Made by a program: the position numbers and the translations under genes. Positions 51,049 to 60,632 of a stretch of 64,000 bases of DNA are shown piece by piece. The notes below the pieces were generated by a model. The model ran no database searches. It worked only from the letters and a program-made list of their open reading frames with translations, and was not told the DNA's origin. Source of the stretch: Muriicola marianensis (GTDB taxonomy: Bacteria > Bacteroidota > Bacteroidia > Flavobacteriales > Flavobacteriaceae); NCBI RefSeq assembly GCF_014638095.1, contig NZ_BMFH01000002.1, forward strand, positions 496,001 to 560,000, read 5' to 3'. Position 1 is the first letter of the stretch. Every line of letters starts with the position of its first letter.

Positions 51049-53221
51049 TTTTGATACTGTCTAGATAATATTTCGCCTGTGTCTTCTGACGGCCGACCTT
51101 TACAGTGACGGCTGTATCCGGGAGTTCCTGGAACATGAATTCATCCGTCCAGTCGTCACCTATCGCAAAGACAAAGTCGTACTCATCTCCTGTAAAAATA
51201 CGCATTGCAGCCCTTCCCTTGTTCACATTGCTGCTTTTTATCTCTACGACCTTGTTCCCGTTGAGTACGCTCAGGTCGTCATTTGCGATAAGGCTCCTGA
51301 GGACGGTATTCAGTTCGGAGGCCCGCTTTTGCCCAAAATCAGGGTCTGTATTTCGGTAATGCCAGGCCAGGGAGTAGTTCTTTTCCTCAATAAAACTCCC
51401 AGGCGTCCGGTCCACAAATGATTCGAGAACTGGATGTATCTTTTCCATCCAGTCTTTTTTCACATTTTCAAGCATAGTGAAATCATCCCCGTTTTCAGAG
51501 AGCCATACGCCGTGCTCTACGATCATGTTGTACTTCTTTTTTAGGAACCAGCGACCAAAGGTCTCCTTATCCCTTCCGCTGATCAGGTAGATGTGCGTAT
51601 CGGGCAAGGCCGACAGGGCATCTAGCAGCCTAAAGAGATCCTTATCGGGGGAAGCTTTCTGGGGATCGTTGTGAAAGCCGGCCAGGGTGCCGTCGTAATC
51701 GAGGAAAAGCAATCGTTTGCGGGCAGCGTGGTAATCTGCCATGATAGTATTAGTGAGATCCACCGAGAGCCTGCGGGTTACGTATGCCGGATCCTTGTCC
51801 CTTTGATCGGTCAGGGATCTCATGAAATCGTTGGCCCATTTTTCCACATTATAACGTTCCAGCCTTTTTTGCAACACGTCGTTCCTTGATTTTTGCTCTT
51901 TTGGGGGCATCTGTATCGCCCTGTGGATGGTGTCGGCGATCTGTTCAAAATTGTTGGGGTTGATCAGGAGAGCTTCATTCATCTCATTGGCAGACCCTGC
52001 CATCTCACTGAGTATCAGGACCCCGGTCTTATCCGTTCTTGTGGCGATGTACTCCTTGGCCACCAGGTTCATCCCATCCCTGATGGGGGTGAGCCAGGCG
52101 ATATCGCAGGAAGTGTAGAGGTCGATGAGATTCTCGAAGGGCATGGAGCGATAAAAATACCAGATCGGCGTCCAGCTTACAGTGGCCAGCTCCCCATTGA
52201 TCCTCCCGACTAGTTCGTCTATTTCTTTTTTCAACAGCTGATACTGGGGAACATTGCTGCGGGAGGGCACTGCCAGGATAATAAGGCGTACTTTTTCCTT
52301 GTACTGCGGATATTTGTTCAGGAAATACTCATAGGCATTGAGCCTTTTGGCAATCCCTTTCGAATAGTCGAGCCGGTCTATGGAAAGCAGGAATTTTGCG
52401 TCGGGGGTCGATTCCTTGTGCTTGTTGAGCCTGCGCTGTAATTCGGACTGTTCTTTTTTGGGCAGGGACTGGTGTGTTTTGGCGGCCTCGCTGAACTTTG
52501 CGTAATCGATCCCCATCGGAAAAGAATCGACCTTCACGATCCTGTCATCGAGATAGATGTCATTAAAACTGACCTCAAGACCGAGTATCCTCCTGATGGA
52601 ACTCAGAAAATGTCTTTCGTAATCATAGGTGTGGAAGCCGATGAGGTCTGAACCCAGCAAGCCCGACAAAACTTCTGCCCTCCATGGAAGGGTTCTGAAG
52701 ATCTCAAAGGAAGGAAAGGGGATATGCAGGAAGAACCCGATGGAAGTCTCGGGCCTTTTTTCCCTTACCATACGTGGGACAAGCATCAACTGATAGTCGT
52801 GCACCCAGATGATATCATCCTTATCCGCCTTTTCCAGGATGGCATCAGCAAATTTTTGATTGACGGCCTTGTAAGTCTCCCAGCTGGCCAACTCGAATTC
52901 GGAATACTCAAGGAAGTAATGAAAAAGAGGCCAGATCGTCCTGTTGCTGAAGCCGTAGTAAAATCCATCTACTTCTTCTGCTGTCAGCTTTACTTTGGAA
53001 GACCCGTGTTCGGCCAGGGCTGCATCGATATCGTCTTCAAGATCCTCCGGGATCTCTTCTTCTGTAAGTCCGCTCCACCCGATCCACAGGCTTTCACCCT
53101 CTGAGTGAACCGACTTCATCCCGGTGGCCAGTCCACCCACACTGGGGATGGCGCTGATACTTCCATTATCGATTTGCAATTGTACAGGCAGCCTGTTTGA
53201 GATAATGATAGTTTTGGCCAT
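51002..53221 (-). CDS. otsAB: Bifunctional trehalose-6-phosphate synthase / trehalose-6-phosphate phosphatase
   Basis: 739 residues. Residues 1-470 are OtsA (GT20): NRLPVQL, the start of the glucose-6-phosphate site, GWSGL, HDYQLMLVP, FFLHIPFPS, SIDRLDYSKGI, DGMNLVAKEYIA. Residues 490-739 are OtsB, a HAD phosphatase: DYDGTLAGF (Asp508, Asp510), SGRDKETF, GNKVVEIK, and GDDWTDEFMF. It makes trehalose from UDP-glucose and glucose-6-phosphate in one polypeptide, as in plants and many Bacteroidota. It is divergent from a GH15 gene, forming a trehalose/alpha-glucan locus. Trehalose protects against salt and drying. Confidence 0.95.
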   Translation of the reverse strand: MAKTIIISNRLPVQLQIDNGSISAIPSVGGLATGMKSVHSEGESLWIGWSGLTEEEIPEDLEDDIDAALAEHGSSKVKLTAEEVDGFYYGFSNRTIWPLFHYFLEYSEFELASWETYKAVNQKFADAILEKADKDDIIWVHDYQLMLVPRMVREKRPETSIGFFLHIPFPSFEIFRTLPWRAEVLSGLLGSDLIGFHTYDYERHFLSSIRRILGLEVSFNDIYLDDRIVKVDSFPMGIDYAKFSEAAKTHQSLPKKEQSELQRRLNKHKESTPDAKFLLSIDRLDYSKGIAKRLNAYEYFLNKYPQYKEKVRLIILAVPSRSNVPQYQLLKKEIDELVGRINGELATVSWTPIWYFYRSMPFENLIDLYTSCDIAWLTPIRDGMNLVAKEYIATRTDKTGVLILSEMAGSANEMNEALLINPNNFEQIADTIHRAIQMPPKEQKSRNDVLQKRLERYNVEKWANDFMRSLTDQRDKDPAYVTRRLSVDLTNTIMADYHAARKRLLFLDYDGTLAGFHNDPQKASPDKDLFRLLDALSALPDTHIYLISGRDKETFGRWFLKKKYNMIVEHGVWLSENGDDFTMLENVKKDWMEKIHPVLESFVDRTPGSFIEEKNYSLAWHYRNTDPDFGQKRASELNTVLRSLIANDDLSVLNGNKVVEIKSSNVNKGRAAMRIFTGDEYDFVFAIGDDWTDEFMFQELPDTAVTVKVGRQKTQAKYYLDSIKNVRDLLSRFTEKKVG

Positions 53222-53322
53222 AAATCAAGTGTTTTTACCCTTTTTTCTTATTAATTTCTCTAAATTTCGTCAAATTACGACGCAATTCCAATGATAACTG
53301 AATTTTTACAGGATTCTCATTT

Positions 53323-55122
53323 ATGGACAACTTAGATTATGGAATTATCGGAAACTGCCGGAGTGCAGCCCTGATCTCGAAGAAGGGATCCATTGAATGG
53401 TGCTGCCTGCCGGAATTCGATTCTTCCTCGGTTTTTGCAAAATTGCTGGACGATGAGATTGGGGGGAGCTTTGGGTTCCATGTTGCCCCGGAATACGTGA
53501 TCAAACAGCGGTACAAGAAACACACCGCCATCCTGATCACCCGTTTTGAGGACGGCGAAGACATCTTTGAGGTGCACGACTTTATGCCTCGGTACGTAAA
53601 AGGCCCATCCCAGTACTACGGTCCGCCGGAAGTTGTCCGATTTGTAAAACATATCTCCGGAAGGCCTAAATTAAGTGTGCATTACGATCCCAGACTGGCT
53701 TATGCCTCAGGTAAGACGGATACCTATGTAAAAAAGAATTTCGTGGTCAGCCTCACCGAGGGGGATAAATTTGAAACGGTTTTCCTCTATACCTCTTTCA
53801 ACAAGAATGCGGTGGTGGAAGGGAGGGAGATAGAGGTAACCGAAAACGGTTACTTTTTGCTGGCCTACAACGAAAAGATCTTTCAGCCCAGTACCCGGAA
53901 GATCTATCTCGAACTGGAAAGGACCAAGGTATATTGGCTCAACTGGAGCAATAAAACCCCTAATTACAAGAAGTATAACGCCCAGATCAACCGCAGTGCG
54001 ATCACCCTTAAATTGCTCACCTATAACAAGACAGGTGCCGTACTGGCAGCTGCCACAACTTCCCTTCCCGAGACTATTGGAGAGGTACGGAATTGGGACT
54101 ATCGCTTTTGCTGGATCCGGGATGCCTCCATGGTGATCAAAGTGATGGCAGACCTGGGCCATACCAATGTAGCCCGGAGGTACCTGCAATTCATCGTTGA
54201 CCTGATCCCCGACAAGGACGAAAAATTGCAGATCATGTACGGGATCAACAAGGAGAAGAAACTCACAGAAAAGACCCTGGACCACTTAAAGGGGTATAAA
54301 GGCTCCAAGCCGGTAAGGATCGGCAATGCGGCCTACCATCAGAGGCAGAATGATATTTATGGTATCCTGATGGATGTGCTGTACGACCAGCTGAAGAGAT
54401 TCAGTACGGACCTGGAAAACGGGGAAGAATTGTGGGGTATCACCAAAGGGATCGCCTGGATCGTCTCCAAGCACTGGCGGGAGCCCGACAAGGGCATATG
54501 GGAATTCCGCACGGAGGACCGTCATTTCACTTTCTCCAAAGTCCTGTGCTGGGTGGCCATAGACAGGGCTATCAAAGTGGCGCGTATCTTCCGCAAGAAC
54601 CGAAAGGTGGAAAAATGGAGCGCCTTGGAACAAGAGATCAGGGAGGATATCCTGACCAACGCGTGGAATGAGAAAAAAAAGGCGTTTACCCAGTCTTACG
54701 GGTCGCCCAACCTCGATGCCTCCGTATTGCTGATGGAATCTTACGGCTTTATCCCGGCCCGTGACCCCAGGTTTATCAGTACGGTGCACGCGATAGAAAA
54801 GGAACTCAGCAATGACGGACTCCTTTACCGATACAAGAACAAAGACGATTTCGGATTGCCATCCTCCTCTTTCACCATCTGTACCTTCTGGTTTATAAAC
54901 AGCCTTTTTAAGATAGGGGAAGAAGAAAAGGCCCAGGCTTTGTTTGACAAGGTGCTCGGATACGGAAACCACCTGGGGCTGTTCAGTGAGGACATCGACT
55001 TTAAGACCAAGCGGCTGTTGGGCAATTTCCCTCAGGCCTATTCCCACCTGGCCCTGATCGAATGTGCGATCAATTTCTCCCAGAAGGCAACGGAACAACG
55101 CGTCCTGGAGTCTATGCGCTGA
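53323..55122 (+). CDS. GH15 family glycoside hydrolase (glucoamylase or trehalase)
   Basis: 599 residues, cytoplasmic by the lack of a signal peptide. The N-terminal beta domain starts YGIIGNCRSAALISKKGSIEW. The (alpha/alpha)6 catalytic domain has RNWDYRFCWIRDAS and the general acid in REPDKGIWEFR (Glu387), and NDGLLYRYKNKDDFG. Bacterial GH15 enzymes act on alpha-1,4/1,6 glucan ends or on trehalose; because this gene is divergent from the trehalose synthesis gene, a trehalase role is plausible. The two genes are 101 bases apart. The 3' end overlaps the convergent PLP decarboxylase gene by 11 bases. Confidence 0.88.
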   Translation: MDNLDYGIIGNCRSAALISKKGSIEWCCLPEFDSSSVFAKLLDDEIGGSFGFHVAPEYVIKQRYKKHTAILITRFEDGEDIFEVHDFMPRYVKGPSQYYGPPEVVRFVKHISGRPKLSVHYDPRLAYASGKTDTYVKKNFVVSLTEGDKFETVFLYTSFNKNAVVEGREIEVTENGYFLLAYNEKIFQPSTRKIYLELERTKVYWLNWSNKTPNYKKYNAQINRSAITLKLLTYNKTGAVLAAATTSLPETIGEVRNWDYRFCWIRDASMVIKVMADLGHTNVARRYLQFIVDLIPDKDEKLQIMYGINKEKKLTEKTLDHLKGYKGSKPVRIGNAAYHQRQNDIYGILMDVLYDQLKRFSTDLENGEELWGITKGIAWIVSKHWREPDKGIWEFRTEDRHFTFSKVLCWVAIDRAIKVARIFRKNRKVEKWSALEQEIREDILTNAWNEKKKAFTQSYGSPNLDASVLLMESYGFIPARDPRFISTVHAIEKELSNDGLLYRYKNKDDFGLPSSSFTICTFWFINSLFKIGEEEKAQALFDKVLGYGNHLGLFSEDIDFKTKRLLGNFPQAYSHLALIECAINFSQKATEQRVLESMR

Positions 55123-56548
55123 TCCTGTTTCTGCCTGTATTCAATATCCTGTCAAGCAACGCCCTTAGGTGTTCTTCAGTGGTGAATGGGTTCATAATAG
55201 TACATCTCAGGTATTGTGTTCCTTTGATCCTCGTCTGAACGATATAAAAAACACCATCCTCCAGCAGTTCCTGACGGATCTCCTTGTTGATCTGATCCAG
55301 TTTCCCGGAAGAAAGCCCCGGTTCGACAAAGCGGAAACAAACGATATTGGAATGGGGAGCAGTGGCCAGTTCTAAATGAGGGTCTGCTTCAATCATACCG
55401 GCCAGGGTCCCGCCCAGGTCATACAGGGTGGTGACGTTCGCATCGAATAATTCCTCCCCATAGGTTTTCCACAGGAGATACCACTGAAGGCTCATCATCG
55501 TTTTTGTGCATTCAAAGGTGCGTTTAGCCAGGTTAAACCAGTCTTCCTCATCCGAGTGTTGCAGCAGGTATTCGGCCTCCTGGCTAAAGGTGGTATGCGA
55601 ATGGCTGCCATCCCTGAACAGCAGAGCTGTGGTGATAGTCGACATCAGCATCATTTTATGCCCGTCGATGACCACAGAGTCGGCCCGGTCTATGCCCTGC
55701 ATAGTTTTCCTGTATTTTTTGGAAAAAACAGCGGCACCTCCGTGTGCAGCGTCCACATGGAACCACAGGCCTTTTTCTTTGCAGAAATCAGCCAGGGTAT
55801 CCAGATCGTCATACACTCCTGTAGCCGTGGATGGGGCACTCCCAACCAGGGCGAAAATGTGCAGACCTTTGTTGCTGGCTGCCTCATAAGCTTGTTTTAG
55901 AAGAGAAGTGTCTATTGAAAAATCAGCCTTAACCGGTACCTTGATGATCCCTTCGGTTCCCAGCCCCATGATCCTGGCCGCCCGGTCGATGCAGTAATGG
56001 GCTTCCTCTGAGACCATCACGGCGAGGCGTTTGCCGTGACCTTCCAGCCAGACATCCTCTTGCAGTACAGCTTTCCTGGCCGAGAGCAGGGCGGTTAGAT
56101 TGGCCAGGGTTCCACCGGAGGTAAGGATCCCCCTGGACCCTTCTCCAAAACCGATTTTTTGAGCGAGCAGGTCTGTGACAAGTCGTTCCATGGCTGTTGG
56201 GGCCATTCCCATTTCGTATACCGCCATCCCATTGTTGAGGATGGAGCTGACCAGGCCGCACAGTGCCGCCTGGGGTGCCGGGGCACATACCTGGTGACCG
56301 ATATACCTGGGGTGATGCACATGGGTGGTGTGCCTGAGCACCTCTTGGAAAAAGTCCGATCCCGACCCCGCATTAAAAAAACCTCGCCAGAATTCCATTT
56401 CCTCTTCCGGGCTGGAATAGTTGATGACCTTCTCGCCTCTTCCGTTGAGACTGCTCTCCAGGTGATCAGCCAGGAGGTCTATGAGCTGATGGCCTTGCTG
56501 GCGGAAACTGTCGGGTTCATATACCTTCTGTAAAAGTTTGGCGTTCAT
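55112..56548 (-). CDS. PLP-dependent group II decarboxylase
   Basis: 478 residues. Family motifs: GILTSGGTLANLTAL (phosphate loop), FHVDAAHGGAAVFSKKYR (PLP aspartate), and VIDGHKMMLM with the Schiff-base Lys298. The alignment by eye is with aromatic L-amino acid, glutamate, cysteine-sulfinate and L-2,4-diaminobutyrate decarboxylases; HVHHPRYIGHQVCAPAP near residue 75 is common to the latter group. The substrate cannot be decided from motifs. The gene is convergent with and overlaps the GH15 gene, with no clear partner. Confidence 0.88.
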   Translation of the reverse strand: MNAKLLQKVYEPDSFRQQGHQLIDLLADHLESSLNGRGEKVINYSSPEEEMEFWRGFFNAGSGSDFFQEVLRHTTHVHHPRYIGHQVCAPAPQAALCGLVSSILNNGMAVYEMGMAPTAMERLVTDLLAQKIGFGEGSRGILTSGGTLANLTALLSARKAVLQEDVWLEGHGKRLAVMVSEEAHYCIDRAARIMGLGTEGIIKVPVKADFSIDTSLLKQAYEAASNKGLHIFALVGSAPSTATGVYDDLDTLADFCKEKGLWFHVDAAHGGAAVFSKKYRKTMQGIDRADSVVIDGHKMMLMSTITTALLFRDGSHSHTTFSQEAEYLLQHSDEEDWFNLAKRTFECTKTMMSLQWYLLWKTYGEELFDANVTTLYDLGGTLAGMIEADPHLELATAPHSNIVCFRFVEPGLSSGKLDQINKEIRQELLEDGVFYIVQTRIKGTQYLRCTIMNPFTTEEHLRALLDRILNTGRNRISA

Positions 56549-56668
56549 AAACCTGTTTTATTTTGATGGGAGGAGTAAAGGTAGAGGTATGACCTTATTT
56601 CATCTCCAAGAAGAACATATTATTTTGGCCTTGGCGATAAAAAAGGTAGGAAATGACTGCTAAATTTC

Positions 56669-56676
56669 TACTTTTG
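56669..56676 (+). promoter_or_regulatory. -7 promoter box for the DPP III gene
   Basis: TACTTTTG, exact match to TAnnTTTG, 28 bases before the ATG. The -33 region shows no TTG at the standard spacing. Confidence 0.5.
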
Positions 56677-56704
56677 AGGATCAACGACAAACAGAATTCA
56701 CATT

Positions 56705-58726
56705 ATGAGATTACCAAAATTTATGCTCGCCTTTTTGGCGATCGGGATCCTGTGGTCCTGTGGAGAAAAGGAACCTGCTAACAAAAACAAAGAAAAGGAG
56801 AACACTTCTTTTGAGTACCTGGTAGACCGATTCGCAGACATACAGATTCTCAGGTACCAGGTCCCCGGATTTGACAACCTCTCACTCAACCAAAAAAAAC
56901 TCGTCTATGCCCTGACGCAGGCCGGACTGGCTGGTCGGGACATCATGTGGGACCAGAATTATCGGCATAACCTGCAGATCAGAAGGGCCCTGGAAAAGAT
57001 AGATACTACCTATACGGGAGACAAGTCTTCAGACGACTGGAAGGCTTTTCAGACCTATCTGAAAAGAGTGTGGTTCTCTAACGGGATCCATCACCATTAC
57101 TCCAATGATAAGCTAAAGCCCGGATTTTCTGCTGAATATTTGACCACCCTCCTGGAAGCCACGGACACAGAATTAACCGGTGAGCCCTTTGATGTTATCT
57201 TCAATGAGCAGGATGCCAAGAAGGTTAACAAGAAGAAAGGAATCGATAATGTAGCTGAATCTGCGGTCAATTTCTATGATCCGGGGATTACATCTGCCCA
57301 GGTCGAAGAGTTCTACGCCAAGGCAGATCGGGGTCCTGAAGGCCGACCCGTAGAGACCGGATTGAATTCTAAGTTGATCCTCCGCGATGGGAAGATCTCC
57401 GAAGAGGTCTACAAGTCAGGAGGTATGTACGGTACGGCAATCGACGAGATGATCAAGTGGCTGGAGATGGCCAAAGATGTGGCAGAGAATGAGAAGCAGG
57501 CTAAAACCCTGGAATTATTGATCGAGTACTACAAAACAGGCAGTCTGGCTACCTGGGATGAATACGCGATCTCCTGGGTCAATTCACGGGAAGGGGATAT
57601 CGATTGGATCACCGGATTTGTGGAAGTGTACAACGATCCCCTGGGATACAAGGGATCTTATGAAACGATCGTACAGATCAAGGATTTTGAGATGTCTAAA
57701 CAAATGGCAGTCCTTTCGGATAACGCTCAGTGGTTCGAGGACGAGTCGCCCCTTATGGATGAACACAAAAAGAAGAATGTAGTCGGGATCTCCTATAAAA
57801 CGGTGAATGTTGCAGGTGAGTCCGGGGATGCCTCCCCCAGTACGCCCATAGGTGTAAACCTGCCCAACAACAACTGGATCAGGCAGGAGCATGGAAGTAA
57901 ATCGGTTTCTCTGGGGAACATCATTGATGCTTATAACAATGCAGGTGAATCCGGACGATTGCAGGAATTTGCATTTGATGAGGAGGAGATCGCGAGAGAG
58001 AAAAAATACGGCACAGCAGCATCAAAACTCCTGACTGCCTTGCACGAGGTCGTTGGCCATGCCTCAGGTCAGATAAATGCCGGAGTTGGCCAGCCTAAGG
58101 AGACATTAAAAAATTACGCTTCTACCATGGAAGAGGGGAGAGCAGACCTGGTAGGCCTGTACTACCTCATGGATCCTAAATTACAGGAGCTGGGCCTTAC
58201 GGACAACTGGGAAGAGTTGGGCAAGACGGCCTATGACCGCTATATCCGAAACGGACTTGTCACCCAGTTGATACGAATCGAACTGGGAGATGACATTGAG
58301 GAAGACCATATGGTCAACCGCCAATGGGTCTCTGCCTGGGTTTTCGAAAGGGGACAGGCAGATAAGGTCATCGAAAAGGTGGAAAGAGATGGAAAGACTT
58401 ATTACCACATCAATGATTATGCAAAGCTAAGGGAGCTTTTCGGGCAATTGCTCAGGGAGACGCAGCGGATTAAATCGGAAGGGGATTTCAAAGCAGCCCA
58501 GGACCTGGTAGAAGGTTATGGGGTAAAAGTAGACCAGGAACTGCATGCTGAGGTCCTGGAGAGAAACTCAGCCTTCATAACGCCGCCCTACAGCGGTTTC
58601 GTAAACCCCTATATTGTTCCTGTGCAGGATTCAGAAGGGGGGATCGTTGATTTCAGACTGGAATGGCCTGAGACCTTTGAGAGTCAGATGCACGCTTACG
58701 GTAAGAATTACAGCTTCCTGAAATAG
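56705..58726 (+). CDS. Dipeptidyl-peptidase III (M49) lipoprotein
   Basis: 673 residues. A lipoprotein signal ends ILWSC (Cys19), so it is exported, unlike the cytosolic human enzyme. The zinc motif HEVVGH is at residues 447-452, the HExxGH form unique to M49, and the second motif MEEGRAD has Glu476 and Glu477 as ligands. The family removes dipeptides from the N-terminus of short peptides. Bacteroides also has an M49 enzyme. Some databases label the family 'dihydrofolate reductase' by mistake. It has its own promoter and terminator. Confidence 0.93.
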   Translation: MRLPKFMLAFLAIGILWSCGEKEPANKNKEKENTSFEYLVDRFADIQILRYQVPGFDNLSLNQKKLVYALTQAGLAGRDIMWDQNYRHNLQIRRALEKIDTTYTGDKSSDDWKAFQTYLKRVWFSNGIHHHYSNDKLKPGFSAEYLTTLLEATDTELTGEPFDVIFNEQDAKKVNKKKGIDNVAESAVNFYDPGITSAQVEEFYAKADRGPEGRPVETGLNSKLILRDGKISEEVYKSGGMYGTAIDEMIKWLEMAKDVAENEKQAKTLELLIEYYKTGSLATWDEYAISWVNSREGDIDWITGFVEVYNDPLGYKGSYETIVQIKDFEMSKQMAVLSDNAQWFEDESPLMDEHKKKNVVGISYKTVNVAGESGDASPSTPIGVNLPNNNWIRQEHGSKSVSLGNIIDAYNNAGESGRLQEFAFDEEEIAREKKYGTAASKLLTALHEVVGHASGQINAGVGQPKETLKNYASTMEEGRADLVGLYYLMDPKLQELGLTDNWEELGKTAYDRYIRNGLVTQLIRIELGDDIEEDHMVNRQWVSAWVFERGQADKVIEKVERDGKTYYHINDYAKLRELFGQLLRETQRIKSEGDFKAAQDLVEGYGVKVDQELHAEVLERNSAFITPPYSGFVNPYIVPVQDSEGGIVDFRLEWPETFESQMHAYGKNYSFLK

Positions 58727-58747
58727 GACCTGGAACCCATTAAAACA

Positions 58748-58779
58748 AAAACCGCCCTCAGGGGGCGGTTTTCTTTTTG
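58748..58779. terminator. Bidirectional terminator between the DPP III gene and the beta-oxidation operon
   Basis: Stem AAAACCGCCC / GGGCGGTTTT with a five-base loop. A-rich on the left and T-rich on the right, 21 bases after the DPP III stop and before the stop of the convergent acyl-CoA dehydrogenase gene. Confidence 0.85.
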
Positions 58780-58793
58780 TATAGCATAAATAA

Positions 58794-60608
58794 CTATCCG
58801 TCGAAGGTGTAGCGGTTTTCCTCCGCTACCTTTTCTGCGATCTTGTTCCTGAGGGCTACAACATTGGGTTGGTTGGTGTATTTGGTGAACCGTTTCAGTC
58901 CCATCAGCATCATACGCTGTTCGTCTCCCTCGGCAAAGGAAACGATGGCTTCCTTGCCTTTCTTGATCACCAGGTCAACAGCCTCATAGAGATAGAGTTT
59001 TGCCATGGCAATTTGTATTTCCTGGGCAGCTTCACCATCACGCTTCGCATTTTTCTCAGTCCGCAACACGGTAGATTCTGCCATGTAGATCTCAATCAGA
59101 ATATCTGCTGCAGCGAGCAACAATTGCTGATGGGATTCCAGATCGGGTCCGAACTTCTGTACGGCACTTCCGGCTACCATCAGGAAAACCTTTTTGAGCC
59201 GGGCGATCAGATCTTTCTCCTCTGCGAATAACTCTGAAAAATCAGGTGTTTCGAAGGAAGGGATACCCATGAGTTCTTCCCCTACGGCTGTGGCCGGACC
59301 GAGCAGGTCTACGTGTCCCTTCATGGCTTTTTTCACGAGCATTCCCACCGCGAGCATGCGGTTGATCTCGTTGGTACCTTCGTAGATACGGGAAATACGG
59401 GCATCACGCCATGCCTTTTCCATGGGTGCGTCGGCACTAAAGCCCATCCCCCCAAAGATCTGTATGCCTTCATCCGTAGTATTTTGAACATCTTCGGAAA
59501 CGGCTACCTTCAGGATAGAACACTCAATAGCGTATTCTTCCACCCCTTTGAGTTCCGCTTCCTGATGAGTATTTCCTTCCGCTACCCGGATGGCGATCCT
59601 GTCCTCGATATTCTTTGCTGCCCGGTAACAGGCTGATTCCCCTGCATAGGCATTGATGGCCATCTGTGCGATCTTGGCCTTGATAGCGCCGAAGTTCGCG
59701 ATAGGGGTCTTGAACTGAATACGTTCATTGGCGTATTTCACCGCCTCATTGGTCACGCGTCTCTGTGCCTCAAGGCAGGCAGCTGCCAATTTGATCCGAC
59801 CTACGTTAAGGGCGTTCATCGCGATCTTGAAGCCATTGCCGCGTTCTGAAAGCATGTTCTCTACCGGCACCTTGGTCTCGTTGAAGAATACCTGTCGGGT
59901 AGAGGATGAATGGATTCCAAGTTTCTTTTCCTCTTCTCCCAGGGAAATGCCGTTCTCCGGATCATTCTCTACGATAAACCCGGTAATGTATTTATCGTCC
60001 TCTATCCTCGCAAAGACGATAAAGAGGTCGCAGAACCCGGCATTGGAGATCCACATCTTCTGTCCTGTAATGCTGTAGTATTTCTTGTCTTTGGACAGAA
60101 CTGCTTTAGTCTTTCCGGAATTGGCGTCTGAGCCGGCTCCCGGTTCGGTGAGGCAGTAGGCGCCGAACCATTCTCCGGTTGCCAGTTTAGGTACGTATTT
60201 CTTTTTTTGCTCCTCAGTCCCGTAAAGGGTGATAGGAAGGGTACCTATCCCGGTGTGTGCTCCAAAAGCGGTGCTGAAGGAACCGGTCGCTCCGGAAATA
60301 TAATCACAGACGAGCATGGTAGAGACGAAGCCCATCCCCATGCCGCCGTACTCCTCAGGAACTGCGATGCTGAGGAATCCGAGCTCGCCGGCCTTTTGCA
60401 TGCACTCCTTGGTGTATTCGTAGTCTTTGTGCTCAAAGCGTTCCCAGTGGGCCCAGAGTTCGCGGTCTACAAACTCTATGGTGCTTTCGCGCATCATTTT
60501 TTGTTCCTCATTGAGGTCTTCCAGCGTGAATACATCTTCACACGGGGTCTCTTTGACGAGGAACTGTCCTCCCCTGAGGATATCTTTTTTTACGGTTTCA
60601 GTACTCAT
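58794..60608 (-). CDS. Acyl-CoA dehydrogenase, long form (VLCAD-like)
   Basis: 604 residues, some 200 more than the common 380-residue enzyme, with a C-terminal helical extension as in very-long-chain acyl-CoA dehydrogenase. Motifs: YCLTEPGAGSDANSGKT (FAD region), KMWISNAGFCDLFIVFA, and RISRIYEGTNEINRML before the extension. It introduces the first double bond in fatty-acid beta-oxidation, passing electrons to an electron-transferring flavoprotein. It is third in a minus-strand operon after the thiolase and multifunctional enzyme genes. Confidence 0.93.
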   Translation of the reverse strand: MSTETVKKDILRGGQFLVKETPCEDVFTLEDLNEEQKMMRESTIEFVDRELWAHWERFEHKDYEYTKECMQKAGELGFLSIAVPEEYGGMGMGFVSTMLVCDYISGATGSFSTAFGAHTGIGTLPITLYGTEEQKKKYVPKLATGEWFGAYCLTEPGAGSDANSGKTKAVLSKDKKYYSITGQKMWISNAGFCDLFIVFARIEDDKYITGFIVENDPENGISLGEEEKKLGIHSSSTRQVFFNETKVPVENMLSERGNGFKIAMNALNVGRIKLAAACLEAQRRVTNEAVKYANERIQFKTPIANFGAIKAKIAQMAINAYAGESACYRAAKNIEDRIAIRVAEGNTHQEAELKGVEEYAIECSILKVAVSEDVQNTTDEGIQIFGGMGFSADAPMEKAWRDARISRIYEGTNEINRMLAVGMLVKKAMKGHVDLLGPATAVGEELMGIPSFETPDFSELFAEEKDLIARLKKVFLMVAGSAVQKFGPDLESHQQLLLAAADILIEIYMAESTVLRTEKNAKRDGEAAQEIQIAMAKLYLYEAVDLVIKKGKEAIVSFAEGDEQRMMLMGLKRFTKYTNQPNVVALRNKIAEKVAEENRYTFDG

Positions 60609-60632
60609 GGTCGTATATTATTTGAAGGTGTT

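Noticed and set aside
53268-53282. CGTC/GACG inverted repeat between otsAB and the GH15 gene
   Set aside because: Only four bases per arm; mentioned as a possible site but not listed as a feature.
54286-55098. 270-codon minus-strand frame opposite the GH15 gene
   Set aside because: No motif and fully antisense to the catalytic domain of GH15.
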